Origin: Caldilineaceae bacterium
GTDB taxonomy: Bacteria; Chloroflexota; Anaerolineae; Caldilineales; Caldilineaceae
NCBI GenBank assembly: GCA_022842065.1
Contig: JALHQH010000095.1
Span: 1-16,277, forward strand
Reading direction: 5' to 3'
Length of the DNA: 16,277 nt
Shown here: piece after piece, positions 1-7,310 of the stretch
Layout: each line of letters begins with the position of its first letter
Numbering within the stretch: the stretch's first letter is position 1
Notes under the pieces: generated by a model
Databases searched by the model: none
The model's input: the letters and a program-made list of their open reading frames with translations, nothing else
What the model was told of the DNA's origin: nothing
Program-made: the position numbers and the translations under genes

Positions 1-26
1 AGGGGCACGGCATGCCGTGCCCCTAC
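1..26. repeat. Palindromic intergenic repeat, copy 1 (cut by window edge)
   Basis: Positions 1-24 form a perfect palindrome with arms aggggcacggca and tgccgtgcccct, followed by 'ac'. The second copy at 7218-7245 has the same outer arms (gtaggggca / tgcccctac), so this copy is probably a 28-bp element whose first two bases lie outside the window. The inner arms differ from copy 2 but remain fully complementary. It could be a bidirectional terminator or a REP-like dispersed element. Confidence 0.75.
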
Positions 27-94
27 GAGCGGAAACCTGCGTAAGTCCTATTGGTAAATGCTATGTAGCCGAATGATTTCGCATAGTGAGTGCC

Positions 95-137
95 GCCCTG
101 AGTCGTGCGTGTTGATGGTCGCGCACGACTTCAGGGC
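95..137 (+). other. Stem-loop ahead of the first MFS gene
   Basis: Bases 95-109 (gccctgagtcgtgcg) pair with 122-137 (cgcacgacttcagggc), with one bulged base and a 12-nt loop. The stem is long and GC-rich and ends 53 bases before the GTG start at 191. No T-tract follows on either strand, so a simple intrinsic terminator is unlikely. It may be a structured 5' leader or the end of an upstream transcript. Confidence 0.5.
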
Positions 138-190
138 CATTGCTGATATTGAAGAGAAGTGGTAGTGAACCCAAAAGGAAACGGAAATCT

Positions 191-1489
191 GTGACTATTC
201 TAAAAAATATCCGCCTGGGGCTATTACATGTAGCGGTTGCAATCACCTTTGTCGCCATCAATGGCATCCTCAATCGGGTGATGATCCATGATCTGGGTAT
301 CTTGTCAACGGTCGTTGCCGGCCTGATTATCTTGCCTTATCTGCTGTCGCCGGCCCAAGTTTGGCTTGGGCAATATTCCGATACGCATCCGCTCTGGGGG
401 TATCGCCGCACCCCCTATATTTTGTTGGGCATCGTCCTCTGCATTGGTGGCACTGTCTTGACCCCGTTTGCGGCCCTGCTCATGGCCGAGCGCTTCTTCG
501 CTGGGTTGGGCTTAGGGGTAATCGCCTTTGGTCTGTGGGGTGTCGGCTATAATCTGGCTGTGGTCTCCTATCTCTCGCTCGCCAGCGACCTGTCCACCGA
601 AGCCCAGCGCTCACGCACGATTGCTATCATGTGGTTTATGATGATTACGAGCATTATTATTAGTGCGATTACCTTGGGCCGGGCGTTAGAGCCATATAGC
701 GAAGCGCAACTGATACGCGTCTTTGCTCAGGCGAGTGGTGTGGCGTTATTGATCGCGCTGATCGGCCTGGTTGGCTTAGAGCCGCGTAATCTTGATCTAA
801 CGGCCCAATCACGCGCCAGCCAACGTGCCGCGATTCAGGCCGTGCTCAACAATGCCCAGGCGCGTCTCTTTTTTATCTACCTGGTGCTGATGTTGGTCGC
901 TATTCTTGGGCAGGATGTCCTTTTGGAACCCTTTGGGGCCCATGCCTTTGGGATGTCCGTAGAAGAGACCACCCAATTGACCGCGCTCTGGGGGAGTGCC
1001 ACGCTGGTTGCCTTGCTGGTCTATGGTTTCGGCTTGAGTCGCATCATGACCAAAAAGACTGGCGCTACCCTTGGTGGGATCATTGCCACGACGGGCCTGC
1101 TGCTCATTGCTTTGAGTGGGGCCTTGGCGTTGGAAGCACTCTTCCAGCCTGGGATTGCGATTCTGGGCTTGGGCACTGGGATTGCGACTGCCACCAATCT
1201 GGGCTTAATGTTAGATATGACAACGGCCGAGCAAGCCGGGCTTTTTATCGGAGCCTGGGGCGTAGCCGATGCGATGTCACGCGGACTGGGAATCTTGCTT
1301 GGCGGCACGGTGCGTGATATTGTTACACTGCTCACTGGCGATATGAGCCTGGGCTATATTTCCGTCTTCGTGATTGAAGCTGGGCTTTTAATTATTTCAA
1401 TGCTCTTACTAACCCAGATTAACATTACTGAGTTTCGCACCAACCAGCCTAATTTGGTTGAACTGGCGGCGCTAACCGGTGATGCCTAA
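191..1489 (+). CDS. PucC/Bch2-family MFS transporter (BCD family)
   Basis: A 432-residue polytopic membrane protein of the PucC/LhaA/Bch2 branch of the major facilitator superfamily. Members in purple and green phototrophs assist antenna assembly and are thought to deliver bacteriochlorophyll to light-harvesting proteins or the membrane. The family hallmark QYSDTHPLWGYRRTPY lies at residues 61-76, after the second helix. About 12 hydrophobic segments run through residue 410, and the C-terminal tail is polar. An open frame extends back to a TTG at 140, but GTG 191 is preferred: AAAGGAA (174-180) sits 10 bases upstream, the product then begins MTILKNIRLGLLH as relatives do, and the extra residues are a basic stretch lying just after a hairpin. 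bchD follows 69 bases downstream on the same strand, so co-transcription is likely. A paralogue lies at 7286-8674. The transported molecule cannot be read from sequence. Confidence 0.9.
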   Translation: MTILKNIRLGLLHVAVAITFVAINGILNRVMIHDLGILSTVVAGLIILPYLLSPAQVWLGQYSDTHPLWGYRRTPYILLGIVLCIGGTVLTPFAALLMAERFFAGLGLGVIAFGLWGVGYNLAVVSYLSLASDLSTEAQRSRTIAIMWFMMITSIIISAITLGRALEPYSEAQLIRVFAQASGVALLIALIGLVGLEPRNLDLTAQSRASQRAAIQAVLNNAQARLFFIYLVLMLVAILGQDVLLEPFGAHAFGMSVEETTQLTALWGSATLVALLVYGFGLSRIMTKKTGATLGGIIATTGLLLIALSGALALEALFQPGIAILGLGTGIATATNLGLMLDMTTAEQAGLFIGAWGVADAMSRGLGILLGGTVRDIVTLLTGDMSLGYISVFVIEAGLLIISMLLLTQINITEFRTNQPNLVELAALTGDA

Positions 1490-1558
1490 GCTGGGTTGAA
1501 ATCCGCCGCTGCCGACGAAAAGTCGCGGCCGCGATTAGGAATTAATGACCACTAACTA

Positions 1559-3388
1559 ATGATCAATGCGCTTCCCTTTCCTGCACTGATTGGACTGGAG
1601 ACGGCCCAACAGGCCCTATTGTTACTGGCAGTTGAACCACGGCTGCGTGGCGTGGTGATCTCTGCGGTGGCCGGCACCGGCAAATCGAGCCTGGCCCGCA
1701 GTGTACAACACTTGCTCGGCGGCGAAAGTACCCCCTTTATTGAAGCACCTACCAGCGCTGATGTAGAAAATCTACTGGGTGGTTTGGATGTGGAAGCCAC
1801 CTTGCGTACGGGGCGCGCGGTCGTGCGTCCTGGCATCCTGGCTCGCGCCCATAAAGGGGCCCTCTATATTGATGGTATTAACTTGCTGACTGATGGCAGC
1901 GCCAATCTGGTGATGGCGGCGTTGGATGAAGGTGAAGTGCGGATCGAGCGTGAAGGTGTTAGCCTTCGTGCCCCCGCCCATTTTAGCCTGATCGGTTCCT
2001 ACGATCCAGGCGAAGGAGCACCGCGCAATCATCTGCTGGATCGGGTGGGGCTGCTCGTTGGATTGGTCGGCACGGTCGATGTGCAAAAACGTAGCGACGT
2101 GATCCGGCGCAACCTACTGGGCGCAGCCGATGATTGGACCGAGGATCTGGATTTTCTCTATGGGCTGGTGCGGGCGGCGCGTGCGCAACTGCCGCTGGTA
2201 ACGATTCAACCTGACCAGATCTTACAATTGAGCCGGACGGCCCTGGCCTATGGCGTGCAAGGTCATCGCGTCGATCTCTTTGCCGTCTCTGCTGCCTGTG
2301 CTGCCGCTGCCCTCGCCATGCGCGATGAAGTTGAGCACGACGATCTGTTGTTGGCGACCCAACTGGTGATTTTGCCGCGCGCAACCCGGATCCCCGCCCC
2401 GCCTGATGGGCCACCACCGCCGCCCCCCCCCGCTGCGAATGAAACTCCCGAACCACCGCCCCCCAGCAATGCCGACGAGCCGCCACCAGATGAGCAGACG
2501 GCAGAAGCTCCGGCCCCGCTTGGTTTGCCGGAAGAACAACTGCTGAGCGCGCTCGCGACCGAATTGCCAGATACGCTGGAAGAATTACCTTTTCGCAATG
2601 TCCGCCGTGGGCGCAGCGGCTCGCGCGGTGCGACTGAGAGTAAACGGGGCCGCCATGTGCGCAGTCTACCAGGCGATCCGCGGCGCTATCGCATTGACGC
2701 GTCGGCGACATTGCGCGCTGCTGCGCCTTGGCAACCCTGGCGTGCTCAGCACGCGCAACCAGGCCGCACTCAGCCCGGCAAATTGCATTTTCAGGCCGCT
2801 GATCTGCGCGTTAAACATTTTCGCAGCAAAGCGGGCGCACTCTTCTGTTTTGCCGTGGATGCCAGTGGTAGTATGGCGCTCCACCGCATGCGGCAGGCCA
2901 AGGGCGCGGTTCAGGCGCTTTTGCAAAAAGCCTATGTCAAGCGAGATCGAGTGGCGCTGATTGCCTTCCGTGGCAAGGCGGCGGAAGTGCTGATGCCGCC
3001 AACGCAGAGTGTGGAGTTGGCTCAACGCGCGTTGGAGCGGCTACCAACCGGTGGGGGGACCCCCTTGGCCTCGGCACTACTGCTGGCCGCGGAGATGGCA
3101 CAACAGGCCCAAAGCCGCGGCATTATGCAGACGGTCTTGATCCTGTTGACCGACGGGCGCGCCAATGTGAGCCTGCGCGAGGGTGCCAATATTCAAGAAG
3201 AACTAAAGCAACTGGGGGCTTACATCGCTGCCTCAAATTTGCATGTGGTCGTGGTCGATACCCAACGCAGTTATCTTAGCCGCGGTGAGGCGCGCCAGCT
3301 TGCCGATTGGTTAGCCAGCGATTATGCTTACCTACCGAATGCCAACAGCGAACAGATCGCAGCCCTGGCCACGAGCACAACGGGGTAG
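1559..3388 (+). CDS. bchD: Magnesium chelatase subunit D (BchD)
   Basis: The 609-residue D subunit of the BchH-BchI-BchD magnesium chelatase, which inserts Mg2+ into protoporphyrin IX at the first committed step of bacteriochlorophyll synthesis. Residues 1-270 form an AAA+ domain with a P-loop-like AVAGTGKSS at 36-44 (Ala in place of the first Gly) and a Walker B position GALYIDG at 100-106 where the usual Glu is Gly; a weak or absent ATPase is typical of D subunits. Residues 279-311 are a proline-rich acidic linker. Residues 424-609 form an integrin-I/vWA domain with an intact MIDAS: DASGS at 434-438, T501 and D532 in LTDGR. Length and domain order fit the family. A nine-C run (2423-2431) lies in the linker codons. 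ATG 1559 directly follows the stop of a 4-codon mini-ORF with its own AGGA. No bchI or bchH is present in the window. Confidence 0.95.
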   Translation: MINALPFPALIGLETAQQALLLLAVEPRLRGVVISAVAGTGKSSLARSVQHLLGGESTPFIEAPTSADVENLLGGLDVEATLRTGRAVVRPGILARAHKGALYIDGINLLTDGSANLVMAALDEGEVRIEREGVSLRAPAHFSLIGSYDPGEGAPRNHLLDRVGLLVGLVGTVDVQKRSDVIRRNLLGAADDWTEDLDFLYGLVRAARAQLPLVTIQPDQILQLSRTALAYGVQGHRVDLFAVSAACAAAALAMRDEVEHDDLLLATQLVILPRATRIPAPPDGPPPPPPPAANETPEPPPPSNADEPPPDEQTAEAPAPLGLPEEQLLSALATELPDTLEELPFRNVRRGRSGSRGATESKRGRHVRSLPGDPRRYRIDASATLRAAAPWQPWRAQHAQPGRTQPGKLHFQAADLRVKHFRSKAGALFCFAVDASGSMALHRMRQAKGAVQALLQKAYVKRDRVALIAFRGKAAEVLMPPTQSVELAQRALERLPTGGGTPLASALLLAAEMAQQAQSRGIMQTVLILLTDGRANVSLREGANIQEELKQLGAYIAASNLHVVVVDTQRSYLSRGEARQLADWLASDYAYLPNANSEQIAALATSTTG

Positions 3389-3510
3389 GGTGGGGAGTGG
3401 TAGACAGGTAAATCGGTACATCGGTAGACAGGCAAATAGATGAAACTATGTACTTATGTACCGATTTACTGATTTACCTGTCTACTTATCTATCTACCCA
3501 CCACCCCGAT
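3389..3510. repeat. Imperfect inverted repeat between bchD and the ABC operon
   Basis: The gap begins right after the bchD stop. The arm 3400-3421 (gtagacaggtaaatcggtac plus at) matches the reverse complement of 3456-3485 except for an 8-nt insert (agtaaatc) in the right arm that repeats neighbouring bases. Flanking G-rich (3389-3400) and C-rich (3497-3506) tracts also pair loosely. The left arm contains a direct repeat, ggtagacagg[t/c]aaat, at 3399-3413 and 3423-3437. The RNA could form a long hairpin that terminates bchD transcription or protects its 3' end. No clean T-tract is seen. Confidence 0.6.
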
Positions 3511-3535
3511 TAAATGGAATGAGTATAAATTTATC

Positions 3536-4495
3536 ATGAAGCATGAGAGCTATGCTGGGCCAGCCGTGGAAGCGAGCGGACTGATTAAGCGTTATCAAGA
3601 GATCGTTGCGGTGGATGGGGTGGATCTGACCATTCCGGCGCACAGTATTTACGCCCTGCTTGGCCCAAATGGAGCCGGGAAGACAACCACGATCTCAATG
3701 TTGATCACGCTGATCGAGCCGACGAGCGGCAGCGCACGTGTCGCCGGGCTGGATGTGGTGAAGCAGGCCAGTGAAGTGCGTCGCCGCATTGGGGTGACCT
3801 TTCAAGAGACGGTCCTCGATGATGATCTCACCGGGCGCCAAACGCTGGACTATCATGGCCAGCTTTATGCCCAACGTAAAGGGCCGCGCCAGGCCAAGAT
3901 GACTGAATTACTCGCCTTGGTCGAGTTGGAAGAAGCGGCTGATCGGCGTGTAAAGACCTATTCCGGTGGCATGAAACGGCGCCTTGAATTGGCCCGCGGC
4001 TTGATGACCGAACCGGAAGTCCTCTTTCTGGATGAGCCAACCCTAGGGCTAGACCCGCAGAATCGTGCCGGCATTTGGGCCTATATCCACAATCTCAACG
4101 AGCAACAAGGGTTGACGCTGCTGCTGACGACCCATTATATGGAAGAAGCCGAGCACCTGGCGGATCGGGTAGGGATTATGGATCATGGCCGCATTGTGGT
4201 CGAGGCGACTCCCCGCTCGCTGATTGAACAGATGGGCGATGATGTGATTCAGATCGCCGGCCAAGGGGACAGTAGTGCGTTTCTCGCCAAAATGCAGGCG
4301 CTGCCCTTTGTGCAGCATGTCAGCAGCGGCAATGGGCTGATCCAGGCCGGTGTTGACATGGGCAATCGACGGCTGGCGGAGATTGTCACCGTGGCGACCT
4401 CCAATGGTTTCCAGGTTGAAGATATTTCTGTCACCAAGCCCAGCCTGGCCGATGTTTTTCTTAAATATACTGGCCGTCAGTTAAGAGATAAGTGA
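3536..4495 (+). CDS. ABC transporter ATP-binding protein (DrrA/CcmA-like)
   Basis: A 319-residue cytoplasmic ATPase that would power the ABC-2 permease encoded directly downstream. All motifs are intact: Walker A GPNGAGKT at 43-50, Q-loop Q90, signature YSGGM at 142-146, Walker B LFLDEP at 163-168, and H-loop H200 in TTHYMEEAE. The C-terminal extension of about 90 residues, ending in KPSLADVFLKYTGR, is characteristic of the daunorubicin-resistance (DrrA) group of drug, polyketide or lipid exporters. The start at 3536 has only a weak upstream purine stretch (ggaatgag). The permease start follows the stop by 9 bases, so the two form an operon. The substrate is unknown. Location beside bchD permits, but does not prove, a role with pigments or membrane lipids. 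Confidence 0.92.
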   Translation: MKHESYAGPAVEASGLIKRYQEIVAVDGVDLTIPAHSIYALLGPNGAGKTTTISMLITLIEPTSGSARVAGLDVVKQASEVRRRIGVTFQETVLDDDLTGRQTLDYHGQLYAQRKGPRQAKMTELLALVELEEAADRRVKTYSGGMKRRLELARGLMTEPEVLFLDEPTLGLDPQNRAGIWAYIHNLNEQQGLTLLLTTHYMEEAEHLADRVGIMDHGRIVVEATPRSLIEQMGDDVIQIAGQGDSSAFLAKMQALPFVQHVSSGNGLIQAGVDMGNRRLAEIVTVATSNGFQVEDISVTKPSLADVFLKYTGRQLRDK

Positions 4496-4504
4496 ACAGC
4501 AATT

Positions 4505-5275
4505 ATGAATGCGGCAATTACCTTATGGCATAAACACATGCGTAAATCTTTCCTGCATAGCGAAGAGATTATCGGCATGTTGATTCAACCGGTCTTGTGG
4601 GTACTGCTCTTTGGTGTGGGCATGACGCGGATGTTGGGTGACACCCCAATGGGCGGTAGCGATTCGTATTTAACCTATATGTTGCCGGGGATTATCGCCC
4701 TGACTGCCCTGGGCGGTGCCGTGACCGGTGGCTTTACTTGGCTATTGGAACGGGTGCGCGGCATTGTCAAAGAGTATCTGGTTGCCCCGATCCCACGCCT
4801 GAGTATTCTGTTGGGCAACGCGTTGAGCACGGTGACCAAGGCCCTGTTACAGGTGCTGGTGATCTTTGTGGTCGGGGCACTGGTGGGTGCGCAACTCAGC
4901 TTTAACCCACTCTACTGGTTGGCCGGGTTGCTGCTGATCAGTGGTTATACGCTCGGTTTTGCCGGTTTGGCGCTTGCGTTTGCCTCCAAAACTGACAGCA
5001 CGGGTGCTTATCACACCATTATTTTTCTTTTTAATTTGCCCCTGCTCTTTCTGAGCAACGCCCTTTATCCACTCGATACCTTACCCATTTGGATGCAGAT
5101 TGGTGCCTTCTTCAATCCGACAACTTATGTAGTCAGTGGGTTGCGGCAGACCATGCTCTCTTCTGGGGCCAATCAGGAAACGTTAGCGCTATGGCTCTGC
5201 TTTTTGGCCGTAGCGCTCTTCGCGGCGATTGGTACGGGGGTCGCCTATCGTGCTTTTCGTGGGGCAATCAAATAA
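4505..5275 (+). CDS. ABC-2 type transporter permease (DrrB-like)
   Basis: A 256-residue integral membrane protein with six hydrophobic segments at roughly 26-44, 58-80, 109-130, 139-160, 172-190 and 228-247. The amphipathic KEYLVAPIPR (89-98), which contacts the ATPase in ABC-2 permeases, and the NPTTYVVSGLR element (204-214) before the last helix are both visible. Length and topology fit DrrB/ABC2_membrane proteins, which form a dimeric pore with the upstream ATPase and export amphipathic molecules. It starts 9 bases after the ATPase stop and must be translated from the same mRNA. The next gene begins 122 bases downstream behind its own strong ribosome binding site. Confidence 0.9.
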   Translation: MNAAITLWHKHMRKSFLHSEEIIGMLIQPVLWVLLFGVGMTRMLGDTPMGGSDSYLTYMLPGIIALTALGGAVTGGFTWLLERVRGIVKEYLVAPIPRLSILLGNALSTVTKALLQVLVIFVVGALVGAQLSFNPLYWLAGLLLISGYTLGFAGLALAFASKTDSTGAYHTIIFLFNLPLLFLSNALYPLDTLPIWMQIGAFFNPTTYVVSGLRQTMLSSGANQETLALWLCFLAVALFAAIGTGVAYRAFRGAIK

Positions 5276-5397
5276 AATAGTAATTACTAACTCGCTCGTG
5301 CATGGCTCGCCCCAGGAGCACCCGGTGGCTCGCCGTCCCATCACGAATGTGGCTAACACAAGCTTGGCGTTACATAAAATAAAGTAGGAGTGTTTTT

Positions 5398-6402
5398 ATG
5401 ATGTTGCAATCGGCTGTCTACCCGGCAAAAACGGGTGACGTCATGCAGCGTGTCGGTCTATTGACCACGGCTGCGGTTGGTAGTTTAATCGCCTATAGTC
5501 GCTTTGGCATCGATCACAAGATGCCATTACCACCAGCAATGGAGGCAGAACGCAAAACCTTTGTCTCCCCCCGTGCCGGGGGCATGAGTTACTATGTGGA
5601 TCGCCGTGCCACGGGGCGCCCCCTCGTGCTGATCCACAGCATCAACGCTGCGCCCAGTGCCTATGAAATGAAGCCGCTTTTCGAGCATTATCGCGGGCAG
5701 CGGCCCGTCTTTGCCCTCGACTTGCCCGGCTTTGGTTTCTCTGAGCGCACAAATCGCGATTATACCCCGCAACTTTATGTCAATGCGATTACCGACTTTT
5801 TGACCAACGAAGTCAAAGAACCGGCTGATGTGATCGCACTTTCCCTGGGCTGTGAATTTGTCGCCATGGTGGCGTTGGCCCAGCCCGAACTGATCAATAA
5901 GTTGACCTTTATCTCGCCAACTGGCTTTGGCGTATCACGCAACACTACTTTGCGTGATACTGAAAAAATCACAAAAGCGGGCGAGAAGATCTATAAAGTG
6001 ATTACTTTCCCCGTCTGGAGTCAAGCAATTTTTGATCTGCTTACCTCCAAGCGCAGCATTAACTACTATTTAGGGCGTAGCTTTGTCGGCGAGACCCCTA
6101 AGGATTTTATCGATTATGCCTACGCCACGGCCCATCAACCTGGCGCACGGTGGGCACCACTCGCCTTTTTGGGGATCAAACTTTTTACTTGGGATATCGC
6201 GGCGACCGTCTACAGTAAACTGACCATCCCCACCCTGATGCTCTATGATCGTGATGCCGATGTGACCTTTGATCTGTTGCCCGATCTAATGAAAGTGAAC
6301 CCGGCGTGGGAACCGGTGCGCGTGGCCCCCACCACTGGCTTGCCCCACTGGGAAAAATTACCGGAAACGACTGCGCTGCTGGAACGCTTCTGGGGGCAGT
6401 AA
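5398..6402 (+). CDS. Membrane-anchored alpha/beta hydrolase
   Basis: A 334-residue alpha/beta-fold hydrolase. Residues 18-33 form a hydrophobic helix after a short polar start, suggesting an N-terminal membrane anchor. The fold begins with PLVLIHS (75-81, oxyanion region), continues with FALDLPGFGFSE (105-116), and has the nucleophile elbow ALSLG at 147-151 (S149; the usual first Gly is Ala). The probable acid is an Asp in LYDRDADV (282-289), and the catalytic His is H317 in GLPHWEKLPE. A strong GTAGGAG lies 8 bases before the ATG. The downstream SDR starts 2 bases after this stop, so the two are translationally linked. Candidates are a bacteriochlorophyll-ester hydrolase (pheophytinase/dephytylase-like) or a BchO-like chelatase accessory protein; in Rhodobacter bchO follows bchD. 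Neither identity can be proved from sequence. Confidence 0.88.
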   Translation: MMLQSAVYPAKTGDVMQRVGLLTTAAVGSLIAYSRFGIDHKMPLPPAMEAERKTFVSPRAGGMSYYVDRRATGRPLVLIHSINAAPSAYEMKPLFEHYRGQRPVFALDLPGFGFSERTNRDYTPQLYVNAITDFLTNEVKEPADVIALSLGCEFVAMVALAQPELINKLTFISPTGFGVSRNTTLRDTEKITKAGEKIYKVITFPVWSQAIFDLLTSKRSINYYLGRSFVGETPKDFIDYAYATAHQPGARWAPLAFLGIKLFTWDIAATVYSKLTIPTLMLYDRDADVTFDLLPDLMKVNPAWEPVRVAPTTGLPHWEKLPETTALLERFWGQ

Positions 6403-6404
6403 TC

Positions 6405-7208
6405 ATGGGCACGGCTAACCAGCCCGTCGTGGTAATCACGGGGAGCACGCGCGGCATTGGCTATGGCTTGGCGTTGGCTTTTCTGGAACGGGGCTGTCAG
6501 GTGGTGATCAATGGTCGTAGCCAGGCCGCAGTTGATCGCGCCCTGACGGCATTGAGCGCGTTCCATGCGGCCAATGCCCTCTTCGGCCAACCGGCTGATA
6601 TCACTGATCCAGCCCAAGTGCAGCAGCTATGGGACCTGGCCAAGGCGCACTTTGGCCGTGTCGATATCTGGATTAACAATGCCGGGCTGGAAAATCAGCA
6701 AATTGTCCTTTGGGAGTTGCCACCGGATGCGATCAAGGCGGTGGTTGATGCCAATCTAACGGGCACTATCTATGGCTGTCAGGTCGCAATCCGGGGGATG
6801 TTGGCCCAGGGTGGTGGCCATATCTACAATATGGAAGGCTTTGGCAGCGAGGGGCGCATTCAAAAGGGGATTACGCCCTATGCCACGACCAAGTATGCAA
6901 TTGCCTACCTGACCAAAGCTTTAGTCGCGGAGACGGCTGATCTGCCGGTACGCATCAGCACCCTTAATCCGGGCATGGTGCTCACCGACATGCTGTTGGA
7001 CAATATTCCCCCGGAACGGCAAGCCAATGCCAAGCGCATCTTTAATATTCTCGCTGACCGGGTCGAGACGGTGACACCCTGGCTGGCTGCAAGGATTTTG
7101 GAAAATGAGAAGGCTGGGGCGCGCATTGCCTGGCTGACGACCCCCCAGATCTTCCTGCGCTTTTTATTAGCCCGCTTTCGCAAACGTGATCTGTTTGCCC
7201 AGCGCTAA
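6405..7208 (+). CDS. Short-chain dehydrogenase, NYC1/NOL (chlorophyll b reductase)-like
   Basis: A 267-residue NAD(P)-dependent SDR. The cofactor loop is TGSTRGIG at 12-19, NNAG is at 91-94, and the catalytic YATTK at 159-163 gives Tyr159 and Lys163. The usual Ser position is unusual: HIYNMEGFGSEG (139-150) replaces the common NISS. From memory, plant chlorophyll b reductases (NYC1, NOL) share this NM[DE]GxGS segment as well as the following NPGMVLTDMLL (188-198) and FNI...ETV (213-223). Those enzymes reduce the C7-formyl of chlorophyll b. The real substrate here is unknown, because Chloroflexus-type bacteria are not known to make 7-formyl pigments. ATG 6405 was chosen over an upstream in-frame ATG at 6306 because it lies 2 bases after the hydrolase stop behind a GGGGG tract; the earlier start would overlap the hydrolase by about 100 bases. 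Confidence 0.88.
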   Translation: MGTANQPVVVITGSTRGIGYGLALAFLERGCQVVINGRSQAAVDRALTALSAFHAANALFGQPADITDPAQVQQLWDLAKAHFGRVDIWINNAGLENQQIVLWELPPDAIKAVVDANLTGTIYGCQVAIRGMLAQGGGHIYNMEGFGSEGRIQKGITPYATTKYAIAYLTKALVAETADLPVRISTLNPGMVLTDMLLDNIPPERQANAKRIFNILADRVETVTPWLAARILENEKAGARIAWLTTPQIFLRFLLARFRKRDLFAQR

Positions 7209-7217
7209 AGGGCGCAA

Positions 7218-7245
7218 GTAGGGGCATGATGCATCATGCCCCTAC
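7218..7245. repeat. Palindromic intergenic repeat, copy 2
   Basis: A perfect 28-bp palindrome with arms gtaggggcatgatg and catcatgcccctac and no unpaired centre. It lies 9 bases after the SDR stop, between that gene and the convergent MFS gene. Outer arms match copy 1 at the left window edge, while inner arms differ with compensating changes. Its place between converging genes fits a bidirectional terminator; its sharing between loci fits a REP-like dispersed family. Confidence 0.8.
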
Positions 7246-7260
7246 CGTAAAGCATCGAAG

Positions 7261-7310
7261 CTAGGCTGCGGCCCCAACTTCCATGCTAGGCTGCGGCCCC
7301 AACTTCCATC
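7261..7310. repeat. 25-bp tandem duplication across the MFS gene stop codon
   Basis: Bases 7261-7285 and 7286-7310 are head-to-tail copies of a 25-bp unit (ctaggctgcggccccaactt plus five bases), identical except for the last base. On the minus strand the unit holds the final codons of the MFS gene (EVGAAA and stop). The copy at 7286-7310 supplies the stop in use; the other lies just downstream as a non-coding echo. The unit is not a multiple of three, so the duplicate is out of frame. Confidence 0.85.

Noticed and set aside
1523..1534. 12-bp palindrome tcgcggccgcga before bchD
   Set aside because: Short and GC-rich; it contains a NotI-type site and is easily expected by chance, with no flanking T-tract.
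1983..2711. 242-codon frame antisense to bchD
   Set aside because: Composition (Arg, Ala, His rich) is that of a shadow frame opposite GC-rich codons; the sense frame is clearly BchD.
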